This document shows positions 62,644 through 64,000 of a stretch of 64,000 nucleotides of DNA, piece by piece. The notes beneath the pieces are model-generated. The model saw only the letters and a program-made list of their open reading frames with translations. It had not been told where the DNA came from and did no database searches. This stretch comes from Luteolibacter flavescens (lineage in GTDB: Bacteria > Verrucomicrobiota > Verrucomicrobiia > Verrucomicrobiales > Akkermansiaceae). The stretch lies in contig NZ_JAPDDS010000005.1 of assembly GCF_025950085.1 (NCBI RefSeq), positions 248,001 through 312,000 of the forward strand, given 5' to 3'. The translations under genes were made by a program, and so were the position numbers. Position 1 is the first letter of the stretch, and each line of letters starts with the position of its first letter.

Positions 62644-62906
62644 GGCCCCGGCGGCGTTCCTCGAGTGCTCGCCGGACCGGCATGCAGGCTTGAATCTGCG
62701 GTCGACTCCGGAATGATGTGGCAATGCTGAGATGCATTGCCCTGCTCGTTTTCGTGCCTCGGAGGAGAACGGTTGGGCGGTGATCTTTGGTGTTCTCCCG
62801 CTGATTGGAGGAACAGGGACTGAGAGCGGCTTTTCAGGGAGCTGCTCTGCCGGTGTCACGTGTTGACCCTTGAATGATCTATCATTGCCGTGCCATCACT
62901 CCGGCG

Positions 62907-64000
62907 ATGACGAAATCGCAGTTGTTGTTTTTCTCGGGCATTGCCCTTCTGCTCACTTCCTGCGGTGCGAGCCGTTGGTCGGAGGCTCAAAAGGCGTCGT
63001 TGGGTTCGATTGCCGTTCCTCCGGTACCCGTCGCTGGTGATGGCTACGACAAGCCAATCGGAAGCCCGGAAATAGCGGCTCCCTACATCTCGGCACCGGT
63101 GGGCAGCGGCTTTGCCGGCGGCGCGATCGCGGCAGGTGTCGGGCAGCTTGCGGTAGAGATCGCAGCGGTGGCGGAGCAGAAGTCCTTCGAGGGCCGCTAT
63201 GCGGACGCCATCTCGAAGGCCCCCGGCACGGTCCCCGGCGATCTCTCCGGCCGCGTGCGCAAGGCCGTGGCAGGCACCGTGGGGTCCCTGCCTCATTTTC
63301 ATGGGAAGGTGCGCGATGATTCGCCCAACCGTCTCGTCGTCACGGTGGAAAAATTCCGCTACGTCCGGGTGGGCAATGACGGTGGAGAGATGCTGATGGT
63401 TCCCTCGCTCTCAGGGAAATTCGATCTCACCGGTGCCGGCGGGACGAAGCTCCTGTCGCGGAATTTCAACGCTTCCGCAACTTCGGTCCGCCGCACGATT
63501 GATGGATTCGTGCGTGACCGGGGCGCGGCTTCAAGGGCCTTCGACGAAGCGGCCGCCGAGGTCGCCCGGCAGATCGGTGAAGCCGTCGGCGAGAAGCTCG
63601 GCGAAACACCCGGCGCTCCCGCGGTCACGACACCGGCCGGACGCACCGCAAAGCCCGGCAAGCCCTATCAACTCTCGGACGTCAGCGGTCTCACCGCCAC
63701 CTGCAGCAATCCGTATCCTCTCACTCAATCCTGCAACATCTGGTCTGGCGCGGCACGCCGGATCGAGGTGGGCGGCCAGAAGCTGAAGATCGCGGGAAGT
63801 GCCGACGGGAAGATCATCCTGATCCGCGATGCCGGGCTCGTCCCGAAGAACGCCGTCTCGTCAAAGGGCAGCGCGCAGTATGATGCGGTGAAGGCAGCTC
63901 TGGAAGCCTCGGGCGTCTGGGTTCTCAAGCAACGCGACATGGTGAGCGCAGGTAAGACGGTCGGCTTCTTCCTGGAAACGAGCGGAGACGCCTACGGAGC
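62907..64000 (+). CDS. Lipoprotein of unknown function (truncated by the right edge)
   Basis: Translated by hand: ATG at 62907, open to the last base of the window (364 codons). Signal peptide MTKSQLLFFSGIALLLTSC with lipobox LLTSC (C19). The mature part has an Ala/Gly-rich stretch (GSGFAGGAIAAGVGQLAVEI), a beta segment (NRLVVTVEKFRYVRVG), and Cys residues at SGLTATCSNP and LTQSCNIW. No family recognised. The region before it (62644-62906) has no gene or clear signal. Confidence 0.75.
   Translation, partial: MTKSQLLFFSGIALLLTSCGASRWSEAQKASLGSIAVPPVPVAGDGYDKPIGSPEIAAPYISAPVGSGFAGGAIAAGVGQLAVEIAAVAEQKSFEGRYADAISKAPGTVPGDLSGRVRKAVAGTVGSLPHFHGKVRDDSPNRLVVTVEKFRYVRVGNDGGEMLMVPSLSGKFDLTGAGGTKLLSRNFNASATSVRRTIDGFVRDRGAASRAFDEAAAEVARQIGEAVGEKLGETPGAPAVTTPAGRTAKPGKPYQLSDVSGLTATCSNPYPLTQSCNIWSGAARRIEVGGQKLKIAGSADGKIILIRDAGLVPKNAVSSKGSAQYDAVKAALEASGVWVLKQRDMVSAGKTVGFFLETSGDAYG

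Noticed and set aside
60682-62859. 725-codon open frame antisense to lepA
   Set aside because: It mirrors the lepA codons, has no ribosome-binding site or domain, and is His/Asp-rich in the way typical of antisense frames in GC-rich genes.

Overview
The window looks like chromosomal DNA of a Verrucomicrobiota bacterium, most likely of the Luteolibacter/Haloferula kind. The case for this is the high GC content, the paired Ser/Thr-kinase and ECF-like sigma-factor genes, the large exported beta-propeller/PA14/DUF1080 proteins, an autotransporter-associated beta-strand protein, and small DUF4328 and secretin-derived exported proteins. The lineage is inferred from gene content only. No tRNA, rRNA, CRISPR array, transposase or phage gene was seen.

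Layout. 1-5.3 kb: exported carbohydrate-related proteins. 5.5-7.5 kb: LmbE-type deacetylase and a glycosyltransferase. 7.6-13.3 kb: orphan GspF-like protein, small membrane proteins, an M29 aminopeptidase and a VapBC module with an operator on its start codon. 13.4-21.6 kb: housekeeping genes (purN, miaB, rnhA, kbl) around a FadL-type porin and an unusual histidine-kinase-like protein. 21.7-29.8 kb: two secretin-derived exported paralogues, a tandem-duplicated thioredoxin/DUF4328 unit, a rhomboid protease, a membrane protein with its wHTH regulator, an EEP-family hydrolase and a HAD phosphatase. 29.8-36.7 kb: HigBA-like module, RND efflux pair, dienelactone hydrolase, BenE transporter. 36.8-41.7 kb: kinase-sigma module bounded by benE and a 129-bp benE copy, then a second HigBA module, REPIN elements and class II aldolase. 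41.8-47.9 kb: one leftward gene train (three TonB-C-like lipoproteins, HerA-like ATPase, S46 peptidase, trmL). 48.1-56 kb: RRM protein with a 22-glycine tail, a GT4-toroid fusion, a second kinase and sigma pair, an OmpA-like protein. 56-60.7 kb: an overlapping operon of pseudokinase, recG, ogt and a PPP-type phosphatase. 60.8 kb to the end: lepA and a truncated lipoprotein.

Recurring themes are reversible phosphorylation (two complete Ser/Thr kinases, one pseudokinase, one PPP phosphatase, a rearranged histidine kinase, two sigma factors), three toxin-antitoxin modules with visible palindromic operators, and a dispersed REP/REPIN family whose hairpin stems keep pairing through compensatory changes. 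Two short duplications with truncated gene copies (thioredoxin 3' end; benE 5' end) record local recombination.
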